From positions 447,555,096-447,619,095 of the forward strand of contig JASDDO010000026.1 in the NCBI GenBank assembly GCA_030015575.1: 64,000 nucleotides of DNA, given 5' to 3'. Position numbers and translations under genes: made by a program. Positions 43,363-56,204 of the stretch are shown in pieces. Positions within the stretch are counted from its first letter, which is position 1, and every line of letters begins with the position of its first letter. The notes below the pieces were generated by a model. The model was not told where the DNA came from, did not search any database, and saw nothing but the letters and a program-made list of their open reading frames with translations. The stretch comes from Agapanthus africanus. Lineage: Eukaryota; Streptophyta; Magnoliopsida; Asparagales; Amaryllidaceae.

Positions 43363-45221
43363 CTTCCTAAAATGACGGAGGGTTGCGGATGGTTTTTATG
43401 AAAACCTTTAACGCTTTGAACTTGATCTCGTTGTAGAATCAAAACAGTTTTGAAAAGGAGTGGCTTAAGCTCCGCATCTTTTGAAACTTGCATTTTTCAT
43501 AAAAAGGCCGAGTGGGTTTCAAATCTGATTCTACAACATCTTTTAGGTTTCTTTTTCATTACATTAATCTCATTAATGTAATCCCATCATTTAAGTTCCT
43601 AAGACATCACAGAAAAGAAACGAAAATAGAACGTACACTTATGCCGTCCGCATTCGCCACAGTATCCCGTTATGCACCGTTAGGTCACTTAACTAACGGC
43701 ATTGCGGGACGGGACTAGTGCGAGTGTAAGACATAAGCAACGTTTATTATATATCATATATATAATAATAATCCATTCGTCTCAGATACTAAGTAATCAT
43801 ATTACATAATATCAACAGCAGAAGCACATATGAAAATAAAAGGATATCTAGGATGTCCATATTTTGTATTTAGCCAACAATAGAAAATACGGATTCCACG
43901 GTCGCGATGAATAGCCAAGCCCACACCCCTAGACCCCTACGAGAGCGGCAAGTGATCCTGCCAATTCTAGAGTTTAGGAGACCCGGTCTCGACTCCTCGA
44001 GATGGCCTCCTACTGAACCCTAGAACCCGATCACTTGTGCTCCCCTCCTTGGGTCTATCCTAATGCGGAAAAGTAAATAATATACAATGATGGAAACATC
44101 TTCCTCATCCCGGAAGTGCCCCAAATAAAAGAATATTACATACAATTGATTTATACATGAATGAAAATAAAACTCTCATCTCACATAAAAACCCCGGCTA
44201 TTCAATCACGACAATCTTGCACATCATATCTCAGAAACACATAATATCTCATATCATCAACTTAAGTAAGTATGCATACACCGATCATCGTTGATGTATA
44301 GCAATGAAAACCGGCAATACAACTACATACTGCACTTACGGTCACAGAAAAGAAAGTGTAAAACTACAACATTTGGAATCCACAATCACTTTAGACATCG
44401 TAAATCCGAAATATCACATACTTCGCATTTCATGCCTAACTATATGAATTCCACATATTGTATCACATTCTAGATAAATAGACAATGCTGAACTTTTCGA
44501 TCGAATAAACAAACACCCAAAATTTCCATAATAGCACAACACTTGAGCCGAGTTCAAAAATTCCAGAATACGCCACAGTACCAATGGTCCAGCCGTAGAA
44601 GGGTCAAGCAAACGCCTCACATGTGGCACGCCGTACTGCCCCAAACCCTAAGGTTTAGAGGCGGTTCAGACGGTCACATAATCGAGTTAAGCTTTGTGTT
44701 CTTCTAGAGGGTCCATCGCGTTACTTGCACGTTTTTCCGAAAGATTTAAACCCAAGAAAAATTCAACACATGAAAGTTTTTCATGCCGGGAAAAATGAGT
44801 TAATGATATCCGTTCGAACATTTTAACAGTTTCTAAATATCCGGAAAACATAACGAAATTAAATTTTCCGATCGAATCAACGAATTCAAAAAAAATCCCC
44901 AGAACACTCAACACATGAGTCAGATTAAAAATACCCAAAAATATGTACAAGCAGCTTCGGACATTACTGTGCAAAAACGATGCAATAACACTTCTGTACG
45001 GCCGCGGATCCACGGCCAGAGCAAGGTATGGCCACGGTTCCGCGGCGGTTTGTATGGATTATGGCCTTATTTTTTACAGTAATGCTTATATTTCCCTGCT
45101 GAATTTTTTAAGTATTTTTAATACAGGAAAAAACACAGTTTTAAAAATTGTCCAGAGAAGGGTCTAAATTGGTATTTCGTGGTTCGATCGGAGTTTTAAA
45201 TTCACCTAAAGCTCTAGCTTG
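43363..45221 (-). other. E1 leader, primer-proximal part
   Basis: Non-coding. It aligns with the E3 and E4 leaders on the minus strand: ATGATGGGA upstream-ORF remnant at 43590, the region around 43660-43710, and a GC-rich hairpin at 45002-45045 (arms CCGCGGATCCACGGCC and GGCCACGGTTCCGCGG, 13 of 16 pairing). Confidence 0.8.
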
Positions 45222-45233
45222 GCTCTGATACCA
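45222..45233 (-). other. E1 primer-binding site
   Basis: TGGTATCAGAGC on the minus strand, one base from the LTR. Confidence 0.9.
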
Positions 45234-45234
45234 T

Positions 45235-47271
45235 TGTTGGGTTTACCTAGTACCTGATCAAGGGTTTAGAAGCATCACATATGCCAAAATCAAATTTTTA
45301 AGGTGCTAAGTGAACTTGACAAGAATCATAACTAGAAATTTTGAAACTAAGCATCACATGCAAATGAAAAACTATCACTAAGGTTAGAGATTAAAACCTT
45401 TGTAGACCTCCCTTGATGACTCCTTGGCACTATGAGAGTTTGGAATGGATCGATGGAAGCCTTCCAAGTCCACGAAGATCCACCCGAAGTCCCTTTGCCC
45501 AAAGCTCCTTGCTTTACTTGATATGTGAATGATGTAGAGCAAACACCCTACACAAATGGGCTAGATGTGTGTAGTATGAGGATGTATTTTGTATTCTATA
45601 ATCAAAACCCTCTCTTTTTATCAACTTCACTCAAAGAAAATTTCAAGAGAGGAAGATGAAGATGGTGGCTAAGCTTGAGCTCAAAAGATAATGATATGAG
45701 TGAATTATTGAGATGAGAAAGAGTAATCCATATTAATCCTTCTCACTTCAACCATGGTTAGTAATTATCTAGATCTTTATCAATGAGTTAATAAAGCAAA
45801 AGGATAATTAACTCAAGGTTAAAAAGTAGTTGAAGTATGGTCAAAAGATGATAAACATTAACTATGTGTGAATTATCTTTTCCTTTATTTCAAAATGATA
45901 AATAAATAAATAATTACTACAATATGAGTCTTGCATTGCCACCAAATATGTATCAACAACCATGATACAATGTATGTATGTATGTGTCCATCCACATCAT
46001 CATGTGCAAACATGCATGCATACAAAAATAGAAAAAAAAGGGTTTAATTAAAGAATTAGTCTAAAAGTCTTTTGTTAAATCAACACTTGATTTTGTAAAC
46101 CGGTCATATCACAAATGACCCGACCAATAGAAAGTGCCCGATTAATATACGGTATCACATATCCGTATTTAATCGGGTCCCCGCGCATATCTCATATGCA
46201 CACCACATCTTTTCTCCTGAGCCAGAAAACTTCATTGTGGGACTCTAAGACTCGTCAATACGCCGACAGTAGGTGATGATCATATCAAATACCTACAAGT
46301 CGCAAGCGGTCAGCTAAACGTAACAGCCATCCGGGTATTGAGCGATCAGAAGAAAACCAGCGAAACTGTCAAAAGTCCCGTCGAGCCAACTGGCAACACT
46401 TACCGTACAGTCCGATCTTCTCGTCAGATATGTTGCATATCGAATCTAGGGATGGAATCGTCGACCCCAATAAATCAGTAAGTCATGCTGGTGTATAGCT
46501 CATAACAGATCGAGAAACTACTGATAACGCTTATCAGTAAATCTCAGTAGCCTTGACCAGGGACTTCCTGTTATAGCCAATCGAGCATAGCACAACATCA
46601 ACTCCCAATACCGAGAGAGACGAGACCCCTCTTATCGCTCATCGCCTCCATGTGCCTCGGGACTGTACCCAAAATCCACCTGTTTGCACGATTCAGTAGA
46701 GCCGTGGTTGGGTGGATATCAAAGTACAGTGGGAGGACACACAAGACTCTATGACGATCTTGGGTCTACAGACTATCCTGTACCAGTGTTACCTGAGAAC
46801 TGCTATCCGACGATCGATATAATACCACATAGGAGTTCTCTGTGAGTCCGTTCAGTGTACCCAGTCTCCACTGACCACCCACATACAATCTTTGGTGTCA
46901 CCTCACCAGATGGATATGGGATCATCCATCGCCCATCATATGGGACAAGAATAGTATACGCTAGTCTACTCTGGAATATCGATGCCCCATCTCGATACAC
47001 CCACGACTAGGAACAGTTCAAGGATATGCTTATAAACTACATATGCCCCACTAGTATGATCTGCATCATAGTCACAGTAGTCAAGCAAATATCCTGAGGG
47101 CTTTATCAACATGTGCAAATGAATAGAAGCATGATCAAATCAACATGTCAAGATAAAGTAAACCAGATAGCATACTATCATGTTGAGCAAGAAAGTCATC
47201 TAAATCCATATATACATGTCCAAGCATCCACTATACATATAATGGCCTCTAGGGCATACATATATCTAACA
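45235..47271 (-). repeat. E1 5' LTR (right copy)
   Basis: 2,037 bp, TGTTAG...CCAACA on the minus strand. Homologous to 197-2414 but much diverged, more so than the pol damage alone would suggest. Confidence 0.85.
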
Positions 47272-48034
47272 TATTTAACAACCGTCGTATAGTTCTATGT
47301 CACGACGAACATCAAACGTATGTTAACCTATAGACGGGGACTAAGTGGCGCTTTGAGTTTCATATATGAGTATCGACGAGAATATGAAAGTTTCATATTA
47401 TCATCGAGTATCATATATTGGTTTTAACTTGAACAACTTGAATCACTCTCTAATGATGCGTTTGTTGTGTATTCTTGTTGTATGTGTGTGTTTCGGCTGT
47501 CGGGGGTAAGGCTTCTATCCCATTAAGAATGTATTGAGCGGACACCCATTCGCTTGTGCTTTCAACCGTTTCGAGTAAATTTCGGCTGCACCTCCCCGCT
47601 ATTCTCCGAGTACACTGTAATAGAATAGATAATCATTTCAAAGCTGTGAAACAACGTTAAAATGAACATCTAATCTATCTTTGTACACGGAGAACCAGCG
47701 GAAAAGTACCGACAAAATATCTCGAAACAGGTAAAAACACAAGTGGATGAAGGTGTTTTCTTTATACATTCCTAACTTGTCCACACGGGACAAATCTATC
47801 GGTTATCATACGATTGAATATTCTCATCACATAGACTACACGACGGTTGTTATTACCGAGCTATACCGTCCGATATTTAATAATCTTCGTATAGTTCTAT
47901 GTCACGACGAACATCGAACGTTTGTTAACCGATAGACGGGGACTAAGTGGTGCTTTGAGTTTCGTATATGAGTATCGATGAGAATATGGAAGTTTCATAT
48001 TATCATCGAGTATCATATATTGGTTTTAACTTGA
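47272..48034. repeat. Direct repeat of about 165 bp flanking 440 bp of unknown DNA
   Basis: The stretch at 47272-47432 recurs at about 47874-48034, 602 bp away, sharing TATAGTTCTATGTCACGACG and TATTGGTTTTAACTTGAAC. The first copy begins exactly at the E1 LTR edge. The segment between has no recognised gene, and no LTR-type TG...CA ends are seen. Confidence 0.75.
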
Positions 48035-48180
48035 ACATTAACGTGAATAGGTTTTACGTTTACATTTCGTTATTAAGGGTTTGAAATTTCATGTTTAGGA
48101 TAAATTTTTCTTGCGTTTACAATAAAGTTGTACGTATACGTTATCATCGAGTATCCTACTGAATGAACTAGTGCACCATA
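48035..48180. other. Short unassigned AT-rich segment
   Basis: No repeat or coding signal recognised between the direct repeat and the telomere-like tract. Confidence 0.5.
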
Positions 48181-48975
48181 AACCCTAACCCTAAATAACC
48201 CAAATTAACCTAATTAACCACAATTAACCATAATCGTTACCCTAACACAAATTATCACTACTTAACCCAATTTACCCAAATTAACTAATTAACCCTAATC
48301 AGGTCAAACTAAACCCAATTTACACAAATTAACCTAATTAACCCTAATCAACACCCTAACCTTTTTAAATAATCACTAATTAACTCAAATTAACCATACC
48401 CTCTAATTAACCCAAATTAACCGTAGCCTTTAACCCTAAACCTGAACCAAACCCTAACCCTAACCTTAACTACCCTAACCTTAAGCCCAACTAATTAACC
48501 CTGACCCTAACCCTAGCCCCAACCCCAACCGAACCCTAACTATAGATTGCACGAGCCTATCAATTTAATCTATCCCTTTCTTCCTTCTCAGTACACTTTG
48601 ATTAACAACATGGCTGAAGCTTGCATCTTAGGACTAAAAACGTCAACATTTCCACTATCACCCCTAAAAAACTAAGCTCTGCCTTACGCAAACCCCAACA
48701 CCAACCTAACCTCAGCCCCAGCCCCAACCAAACCACAGCCCCAACCCCAACCGAACCCCAACCCCAACCTAACCCTAACCCCAGCCCTATCCCGAGCCCC
48801 AGCCCCAACAAAACCCCGACCCCTACCCCGACCACGAACCGAACCCTAACCCTAACCCCAACCCTAACCCTAACCCCAACCGAACCCTAACCCTAACCTA
48901 AACCTAAACTGAACACGATGGAAACCTTAACACTAACCCCTACCCGAACCCTGAACCCTGAACCCTAGCCCTAAC
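48181..48975. repeat. Degenerate telomere-like tract, mainly six-base CCCTAA units
   Basis: Runs of AACCCTAACCCTAA with variants CCCCAA, CCCAAATTAA and AATTAACC. A unique stretch of about 150 bp interrupts it (48541-48690). The cleaner units are six bases (CCCTAA) rather than the common plant seven-base CCCTAAA. E5 begins directly after CTAAC. A Pro-rich open frame here is just the repeat. Confidence 0.8.
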
Positions 48976-51900
48976 TGTAGCGTTTTGAAAATCGTTTCGG
49001 TGAAATTTCGGAAAATCGGTAAAATAAAGGGGTTTTCTGTAAAAAGTCAAAATACAAATATCTTATTATAAAAATTAAATATACATATTCTAGCTATGTA
49101 ATTGCTAGTATTTGGTGTTTATTGAGCCACTGGTGAAATTTCAAATTTTCTGAAAAAAATATTATTTTAATATTATTTTAAGCCGTCACTAATACATTTA
49201 ATTAGGGAAAATTACAAATTGAAATGAGTTGAAACAAATTTTGTGCATCATAAAACATTAAATAAAATTTTATCATATGGTTTTTTAAACGAAATCGGTT
49301 TCCAAATCGGTTTAGAAATTATTGAAAAAAAAAGGGTTTTTTTTAGTGTAAATGGATGTTTGGGGTGTTATATTTATCGTTTTTCATCACCCCACACCCA
49401 TACCCACATGCACACACCCCCATTTACTTCTCCCCTTGGCTGAATTCAGCAGCCCCCACCTTTTTCCCCACTTGAATTTGATGAGAAAAGCAAAAGAAAA
49501 AGAAAAAAAAGAAAAGGGGTAATGTTTTATTAATGAAGTATGGGTAATTGTTGACTTGGTCTTGTGTTGACTTGAAACCCACACCTCTCTCTCACTCCCT
49601 CACCAATTTCTGGCTGAGCCTCTCTTGGGCAGCCCCCCCCAAATTTCTCCTCTCGTTTCCTCATCAAAACCCAACAAAAATCAACCATTTCTCTCACAAA
49701 TTCAAAGCTAAACCCAAATCCAATCTCTATCCATTTTTCCTTAGCCCATTCTAACATGATTCTTGGAGAAAAATTTGCATTTGAGAGGCTAGATTGCAAG
49801 GTTTGATCCATAGTTTGTGAGGTATAAAATCTTGATCTTTTGTTACATTATTTGTTATTACTTCAAATTAAGTTAGTAAAGGGTTTAATTTTAGGTTTGA
49901 AATTTGCAAGTCCAAATTCATGAGATTAGGGTTTGTGAAAATGTAGTTAGGGTTTTGGGAAATGAGATTATAGTTGTGTGATGTATTTAACATGTTAATA
50001 CTATGCAAAATTAATCTAGTTGCTATTTTCCAAATTGTAACATTTAAAATGTCCAAAATAAGTTTTTTGTTTTGCAAACTAGGTTTTGGAATTTAATTGC
50101 ATGTGTGAGATTAAAAATGTAATTAGGGTTTTATGACTTCATTAACATTTTAAAATGTAGTTTAATGCTTTAAATCATGCAAATCCAAGCTAGATTGTTG
50201 TATGTGTATTTTTGTTATAAAATGGTTGAAATTGGTTAAAATTGCAAACTAGGTTTTTTAAATTGAATTAAATTGTGGGTTTAAAATTTACGTAGTGGTT
50301 TCTATGGCATAATTAAGATATTAAGTTATCATCTTGATCACTAGAATTATTAAAACATCATGTTTTGTACAAAAACGGTAATTTGTGCTTGCTATATTTT
50401 CGGAAAAATGACTTTTTAAGTGAAATTGGGGTTTTTGGGAATTGTAAGCTATTTTATATTATAATTAGTGCTTGTAATTGTACAAATGAGTGTGTTGGGA
50501 GTTTTCTCGATTGTTTGGCGTTTGTACGCCGACGTCGAGGGTTTTTGGGTTCATTTGTGAAAGCAACCATAGGTTTTGACTTATGTGGGATTCATGTGTC
50601 GTTTTGGTCATGAGTCGGATTTTAATACGATACGATGCGTTGTGATATGTAGGTACCCCCATGTGGACTTCGAGACGACAAGCATGCGCGTGGCGACGTC
50701 GGCACCGGCGAGCGAGGACCAGGTGAGTAGATTTATATTTACGAGGAGAAGTCTGGTGGATGGCGTATAGCACCCCCGCAGTCCGTGGTGGTGTATACGG
50801 ATGCGTATACACACCAACAATTATTATATGTTATTTGGGATTAATAGCAATGTTAGGATGGATATTGGTGTGTTGATTACTTTAGTGTTGCGTACCCTAG
50901 GGTAGTGTTGCACTACACAAACACACATACATACACACATACATACTTGCATACATTCCTATTTATATGTGCTCATGGGATTCTTTATAGTTATGTGTTC
51001 ACATGTGTATGGGACTATGTGTTCATATACGGATATGAGGACGATACTAGGGATTGAGCTGAGTCGATGAGATTTGTTTTGTGGTTGTGATATCGGTTTG
51101 TACGAGACTGTCGATCAGTAGTCAGATCATGACTATATTGATGATATTAGTACAAGACATAGGTCAGTACCCTGGACTATGATCTTGGATAAAGAGGATA
51201 CTAGATGAATAGTGTGATGAATATGATATTAACCCGTACCCAGATTTGGGGATGCCGTACGACGGATTTACGTACGAGCTATATTTTGATGATTAATCCG
51301 CACTCATGACTTGGGATGTCTGATTATAGATATGGTATCGGATATGATATTCTTGAGGCGGGATCACCGACTAATATATATACAGGTATGTATATGTATC
51401 GACTCAGATGTTAGGCGGTTTCCTTACCTGTAGCCCAGCTGGTCAGCTTAGCCCTTTAGTTTAGTTTAGTTGTTAGATTAGATTCGATTCTTACCTATTT
51501 CAAAACTAACGAATCGTGGGTATTTTAAAAGACAGCCCAAAGGATCCTAGGGATATTTCAAAAAACGTATCTTTTCATAAAAACATCGTAGCCCCTATTT
51601 TCAAAACCCCATGATTCGTGTTATTTCAAAAGGCACCATTTGTAGGACTTATATTAGGTTAATGCAGATTAGTTATAATTGCGTCTAATATTCAGCTCCC
51701 GCTCTTTATTGTGATTCGCTTCGCATCGCATCGCATGCTTATATTATGTTTCATACTCCATTATTGATATCATGCTATTAGGACACCAGCACCATTACCG
51801 ATGATACGTATGTACCACATACACTTACTTGCCGGCTCACACACATCTTCATCGGTAATTGCCATGTCACGCACACCTTAGAAAATATTATTGCTTGACT

Positions 51901-53454
51901 TAGCTTGTTAGTTAGTAATTTGACATTATATTAGTGTACCTGCCTTATATGCCAGCTTAACATTGTAGTTATTACTTGTCACTTCATGCATACTGTTATT
52001 CATTGTTATGCCTATATTCATGGTTTTACATGCTATTGATGATTTGGATTCGTATTTCAATGAAATTTTTTGGATTTGGGGGGAAAACCGCAAAACTTAT
52101 ATAAACTGATTTCTCTCTTTTTAAATAAAAAGTGCGGTTTTTCCCATGCTGTATGAGTCGTCCACCATGAGTTTGCTGATGGATTTCGAGACCCAATTCG
52201 AGGAGGCGGATGAACCGTTTCGGGTACATGGTGGACCGGTAATGTACCCCGAGACAAGAAGCGCGTGATGATGATGTGAGCCTGGCAGGGGAGCACTACC
52301 TACCGGTGATTTTACCAGACGCGTCGGATATCCGGAGGATACCGTCGTGGTCTTGAGATGGATGGTAGGGGCCGGTCTGGACTGACGGCGCCCTAGATAT
52401 TGAGACTGTGATATTGAGATTTCGAGATATTGAGGTACAGAGACTGTGATACAGAGATATCGAGATATTGGGATTACGTTTTGTGCCGATGCTAGGCACT
52501 GTTTTATGCTGATTTCATTATGATACCTCATTTTAAAAATACAAAGGAAATCTCACTAAATTATGAAAACAGTTCTTCATTTACATGTATTCTGTTTTTA
52601 TGCATTCATACCTCATTCATATGATATATTGCTACCTGAGGCACTAACACGGGCATATGAGATTACACTCGGGTTAGATATCTACCCTAGCGTTGTTATA
52701 GGTTGCATGTTATTCTTATATTTGAGGATATATTATGATCATTGACCTAGGTTGCGTTATTTATGCGATTTCTGTGCGTAGATGTTCTTCTATTCACGAG
52801 TTGGCAACTCACCCCCGTTGTGCCCCCGTTTCTTGCAGGTTGCCGTACAGGTTTCATTACGGCTTTGCGGGCATAGTTTCCTTCGGGTGATTTGCTAGTA
52901 GGTGAGTTTACTTGTATCGTACCCCCATTATATATCTTGAATATCATTATTTTGTTGTATTTAGAAGTTCCATCAACCAAACATGTATTTATTTTGAGAT
53001 AGAGACCAGTGATGTTATTCCTTCGACCTTAGAGTCGCGCGTTTTATTTCTGTGGTTTTCTTTTTGTTTTGAGTTTCCTTTTGAATTTTGATCCTCGCCG
53101 TTGGTGTTGTATATTATATTGCTTTTGTGGTTGTGGCCGTCGATTGACGAAGAGCTAGCTCCCGTTGGGGATGCCTTTTTATTGATTTCGTATACTATTC
53201 ATGTTGTATCCCGTTTGGGGGCCAGTATTTACAAAGGAGACTCTGCCGAAATTTTCAGTAAATTTTTGATGTTTTTAGAAACACGCATAATTCAGCTTAT
53301 GCTATTAAAACTACTTGATTTAAATTGGTTTTCCTTCACTCTACTAATTTTCTTGGTTTGGATTTCTGGGTTTTCGGCTTACTTAGATTACGAACACCTC
53401 GAGACGTTTCGTAGTTTAAGTGCCGGTCATGTTCCGTACTTTTGAGTCGTGACA
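48976..53454 (+). repeat. E5 LTR 1
   Basis: 4,479 bp, TGTAGCG...GTGACA. Includes an ACAT microsatellite near 50920-50960 and a GATATTGAGA-type short repeat near 52396-52472. No gene seen. Confidence 0.88.
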
Positions 53455-53458
53455 AAGT

Positions 53459-53470
53459 TGGTATCAAAGC
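53459..53470 (+). other. E5 primer-binding site, unit 1
   Basis: TGGTATCAAAGC, one mismatch to the Met-initiator type, four bases after the LTR. Confidence 0.75.
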
Positions 53471-56190
53471 GTTTGGTTTTACCTTCGGAGCGTAGGATGA
53501 CCCTTGGTCGATGGAATAGGTGACTAAAGTAGGGTGACGTACTGTGGGTAAGTTCCGCGGCATACTTACGACACGCCACTCCACTTAAGGAGCCTTAGCA
53601 TGTACATTTCTTTGTTCAGTATTATATTCATTCCGATCTAGCTTCATCAGTACCAGTTATGGTTTTGCTGCCACGATTACGGGCAGGGAGAGCTACAGCA
53701 AGAGTTGCGGTCAGCACGAGCTCGTCACGAACGAGGACTGACCAGGGCAAAATTCCGGCAACACACGATTGCAGAGATGTGTCTTTTTACTGTGTTTCCG
53801 CGCCACGAGCGTTTGGCGGATCGCCTTTATGAGTTTACTCGGATGTGCTGATCGACACTAGAGGATTGAGCCAATGATAGATGCCAGCCAGATTTTGATA
53901 ACCGTTGGTGTGTTGCTTATTCATGATGATCGAGGCACTGTTCAGCGTGCAGACGAGCGAGCCAGTTATTGTTGCGAACGACGAGATATTGCCCCAGATG
54001 CTGGAATTAGGGAAGAACGAGTTGTACTAAGAGATGATAGATGGTCGCTAGTCATCGAGGATGAATGACTAGGACATGTGGATCGTTCTCCTACCCCGAT
54101 GCGAGGTCATCAGATAGATTGGTTCCAGCTAGAGACGACTTCACGCGGAGACGTTGGGAGTCGACAGAGACGATCGAATGTCAGAAACCTATTATTCCAA
54201 GTTTAAAGTAGTCGGAAAGACATGCAGGCAATTCTATGGTCCCTCTAGAAGAATGAAACCCTAACTCGACTTAATGACCGTGTGAAAGCCTTTGAACCTT
54301 CGGGTTTGCGGCAGTTCTACGGCGCCATTAGTGAGGCTTGGGTTTGCCCTTCTACGGCTGGATAACCGATGCTGTGGTATGTACTCGATACTATTAAACT
54401 GTGCCCAAAAGGTTGAGCTCTTGGGGGATTATGAGGTTTTGACGACTCGATCGGATGGCTCGACTTAATTCGGATGCTAGGTGGTGAGATGCATTTCTTG
54501 GGAGACTCCCGATACGAGGATAGGCATTGGAGCTCAGTCCATGTAGCCACGATGAGACAAGTCCGAAGCAGTCGACATTAGAGAAAGTGGAGTAAAGAGG
54601 TCCGTACAAGATCTAGATAAGACGACGTTCCACTCCGCCGACATCAGAGATGCGATACGCATGCCGAGGCAGAGTACTGGATATACCTTCCAGAAGGAGT
54701 CGCGATGGGTATGCAGCCGTTCCGGAGCAAGATGCAGATATAGGAAAGGACGATGACTTTCGAACAGTTGGCAGGGACGAGACATGGAAGAGACCGTGAG
54801 CAGGATTCCTTCCAGGACACTGCTACAATGATACTTGCACCCAGGATCAGATGTGTCACGTACATTCAGAGAGCCAGAGGCCGACGCCAGTGATATGCTG
54901 TCTTACGAGTGGTCGCGATGATTGACCGGGAGATGACAAGAGACGTACCAGCACGGGATCATCCCCGTTAGCACACCTAACAAGGCCGATGAGCCGATGG
55001 ACCGAGAGATTGGTAATTCCCAGTGAAGACCTTGACCCAGGAGTGGTCATTGTTACGCACACCAGCAGGCCAGAGTTCATGATCATCGACGAGACGTCCC
55101 ACTAGTGACCGCGACAGTTGGCCCGAGATTCTTAGAGGATGCGCTTGAGCGGTACTATGCCGCCATTATTGATTTCGATGTTTTGGGTGATTTATTCGAA
55201 TGATTTGATTTTAATGATTGAGGATTTACGATCTTTGCACAGTGTTGCACTTGATATTGTTTTCGTTCTTGGGTTTCACATATTTGTGATTTTACGGTTT
55301 TAGACATTTGAGTTGATTTTGTGCGTATGCACGCACACGATTTGGTTCCTGCACTCAGTATAGTTTATATATGCTTGCAGTGCAGTGATACGCCTTTTGT
55401 ACACTTAGATGCACTGGTCTTCGATTTCGATCGTGATACTCGATATTTGTTTTGTGCACCTTGTGCACCTGATTTGATTTTGCGCATGTTCGGCGCTTGA
55501 TATTGGATTTCATGATTTCGTGCATGATGGATGCACCTGCCTTGGATTTTCGCACATGTTGGGCATATGTTTTGATATGTGATTTTTGTGCACACCAGGT
55601 GCACTAAATCGAGATTTTTCGTGCATGTCAGATGCACCTGATTTTGCTGTCAGGCACACATGTTGCCTACGACAGATGTTTCATGCACTCCCGATGCACT
55701 TGGATGTTGTTTCTGTGCATATGTATGGCACATATTTGGATTTTGATTTCCGTGCGCACCAGACGCACGTAGTACTCATACGCGTATTTTGGGATTGATT
55801 TTTCCTATAGAGCAGTACGTTTTTATGATATTTACTATGTGTTTTCGTACTGGGCAGGACTAGTCAGAGGACAGTACCTGAATATATTTGGCATTCATTT
55901 CCTTCAGATATTTACATATATAGATTTGATATTTACGTGTGTAGTTCCGAATTATAGCATATTGGTTTTGTATTGGATTTGACATTTGTGTCTTTACCAT
56001 GACTCCAATGATGGCGGGATGCTTGACGGAGTTTTGATTTTGAGTTATATGCTCTTTGCTCATGCGCATGCATTGCGCTATGATGCGTATTATGTACATA
56101 TGGTTTCGGAGCCCCGACGACTTGATGATTTTGCTTAGAAGTTTTTGTATTTGGGGGGAGTTTGATTTAAATTCGGGGACCGAATTTCTT
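53471..56190 (+). other. E5 internal region, unit 1
   Basis: No frame longer than about 85 residues and no recognisable gag or pol. A series of short inverted repeats lies at 55321-55769. Confidence 0.8.
55321..55769. repeat. Series of GTGCAY...RTGCAC inverted-repeat words in E5
   Basis: GTGCGT-ATGC-ACGCAC at 55321, GTGCAT-N5-ATGCAC at 55520 and 55621, GTGCAC-N5-GTGCAC at 55588, AGGCA-N7-TGCCT at 55652 and CGTGCG-N7-CGCACG at 55751. Loops vary and the arms vary in step. The second unit has the series at 62567-63015. Confidence 0.8.
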
Positions 56191-56204
56191 TAAGGGGGGA
56201 AGAT
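56191..56204 (+). other. E5 polypurine tract, unit 1
   Basis: TAAGGGGGGAAGAT directly before LTR 2. Confidence 0.8.

Noticed and set aside
47272..48034. Possible miniature LTR element (TRIM)
   Set aside because: Repeat length fits, but I see no TG...CA ends, primer site or polypurine tract.
48621..48890. Pro/Thr/Asn-rich open frame
   Set aside because: It is a translation of the telomere-like CCCTAA/CCCCAA tract.
52121..52531. 136-residue minus-strand frame in the E5 LTR
   Set aside because: Its repeated ISISQSQYL-type wording comes from a short GATATTGAGA-like repeat; no domain, and it is inside an LTR.
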